A stretch of 13,348 bases of DNA from GCA-2716945 sp964342835 (lineage in GTDB: Bacteria > Pseudomonadota > Gammaproteobacteria > GCA-002705445 > GCA-002716945). Shown here one piece after another: positions 12,631-13,348 of the stretch (position 1 is its first letter; every line of letters begins with the position of its first letter). The stretch is taken from positions 1 to 13,348 of the forward strand of contig CAYFGJ010000023.1 in assembly GCA_964342835.1 (NCBI GenBank). The letters run 5' to 3'. The notes beneath the pieces are model-generated. The model did no database searches, was not told the origin of the DNA, and saw nothing but the letters and a program-made list of their open reading frames with translations. The position numbers were made by a program, and so were the translations under genes.

Positions 12631-13348
12631 ATGGCAAATAAAAGAAGAAATTTTTTAAAATCAATTGGATATTCATTATTAGGATCATCTTTGTTGCTGT
12701 CTAATAAATCTTCTGCATCACAAAAAACAGAATATAAATGGAAAATGGTAACATCGTGGCCAAAAAATTTTCCTGGTTTAGGGGTAGGTGCGGAAAATTT
12801 GGCTAAAATGATAAATCATCTATCAAATAATAGAATTAAAGTAAAAGTTTTTGGTGCTAATGAATTAGTTCCACCTCTGGAAGTTTTTGATTATGTATCA
12901 TCTGGTGGCTCTGAGATGGGACATTCTGGCGCTTATTATTGGAAAGGTAAAAGCCAAGCTTGTCAATTTTTCTCCTCAGTACCATTTGGATTAAATGCTC
13001 AAGAAATGAACTCATGGTTATATTATGGTGATGGATTAAAATTGTGGGAAAAATTATATGATCAATTTAATTTAATTCCTCGTCCTGCAGGCAATACTGG
13101 TGTCCAGATGGGAGGATGGTTTAACAAAAAAATAAATACTCCATCTGATTTAAAAGGTTTAAAAATGAGGATACCTGGTTTGGGTGGAGAAGTATTAGCA
13201 AGAGCTGGTGGGGTACCAGTAACTCTAGCAGGATCAGAAATCTTTACTGCTTTACAGACAGGCGCAATTGATGCTACAGAATGGGTTGGTCCATACAATG
13301 ATAGAGCATTTGGATTACATAAAGCAGCAAAATATTATTATTATCCTG
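12631..13348 (+). CDS. TRAP transporter substrate-binding protein (DctP/TakP family), 3' end missing
   Basis: The first 239 residues are present; family members have about 340-370. The N-terminus KRRNFLKS (4-11) followed by a hydrophobic stretch to about residue 23 is a twin-arginine (Tat) export signal, with possible cleavage after A29 (SSA). The mature part begins YKWKMVTSWPKNFPG. Ligand residues match TakP, the 2-oxo-acid (pyruvate-type) receptor of Rhodobacter: Q159 (GVQMGG), the carboxylate-binding arginine R180 (KMRIPG), and E217-W218 in ATEWVGPYND, each at TakP numbering plus three. In TakP these bind substrate and a sodium ion. Substrate is therefore probably a small 2-oxo or 2-hydroxy monocarboxylate, by inference. 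The ATG is two bases after the uvrD stop, with no ribosome binding site, so cotranscription is likely. The membrane subunits DctQ and DctM would be expected beyond the window. Confidence 0.93.
   Translation, partial: MANKRRNFLKSIGYSLLGSSLLLSNKSSASQKTEYKWKMVTSWPKNFPGLGVGAENLAKMINHLSNNRIKVKVFGANELVPPLEVFDYVSSGGSEMGHSGAYYWKGKSQACQFFSSVPFGLNAQEMNSWLYYGDGLKLWEKLYDQFNLIPRPAGNTGVQMGGWFNKKINTPSDLKGLKMRIPGLGGEVLARAGGVPVTLAGSEIFTALQTGAIDATEWVGPYNDRAFGLHKAAKYYYYP

Noticed and set aside
13062..13298. Minus-strand open frame in the TRAP receptor gene
   Set aside because: The plus frame is an unmistakable DctP/TakP protein through this stretch, so the minus frame is a shadow.

Overview
This is an AT-rich, tightly packed bacterial chromosome segment, best explained as a streamlined, aerobic gammaproteobacterium. 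The grounds are a full UbiE-UbiJ-UbiB ubiquinone set, a UvrD of enterobacterial architecture, the lgt-thyA-folA order, the gmk-rpoZ-spoT order, and apaG converging on folA. Genes overlap by 1-11 bases or sit a few bases apart, and no stretch over 300 bases lacks a gene. A free-living marine lineage is plausible, but I cannot name a genus. I saw no rRNA, tRNA, CRISPR array, insertion sequence or phage gene.

Layout. (1) 1-140, minus: the first 46 codons of a DUF255/YyaL-type thioredoxin-fold protein, cut by the window edge. (2) 206-2279, plus: lgt-thyA-folA, joined by ATGA overlaps: prolipoprotein lipidation, dTMP synthesis and dihydrofolate recycling. (3) 2269-4140: a mostly minus-strand patch with apaG, a secreted Sel1-repeat protein, a small plus-strand LETM1-like protein and an unrecognised six-helix membrane protein with an internal duplication. 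(4) 4181-12628, plus: gmk, rpoZ (with a long acidic tail), spoT, ubiE, ubiJ, ubiB and uvrD. (5) 12631 to the end: the N-terminal two thirds of a Tat-type, TakP-like TRAP transporter binding protein.

How the genes fit together. ThyA oxidises methylene-tetrahydrofolate to dihydrofolate and FolA reduces it again, so they form one cycle. Gmk (GMP to GDP) supplies guanine nucleotides, omega is an RNA polymerase subunit that in E. coli forms part of a ppGpp site, and SpoT makes and destroys (p)ppGpp, so gmk-rpoZ-spoT is a guanine-nucleotide and stringent-response block. UbiE, UbiJ and UbiB follow with no gap and serve quinone synthesis. UvrD and the TRAP binding protein appear to be carried on the same transcript.

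Most is conserved housekeeping. The least explained part is the 3.1-4.1 kb patch: a membrane protein built from a repeated two-helix unit, a LETM1-like small protein converging on it, and overlapping divergent promoters shared with gmk, which may be leaderless. The acidic omega tail, an in-frame 15-bp tandem duplication in ubiJ and a DfrA-like active-site motif in the chromosomal DHFR are also worth a look. No clearly new multi-gene system is evident.
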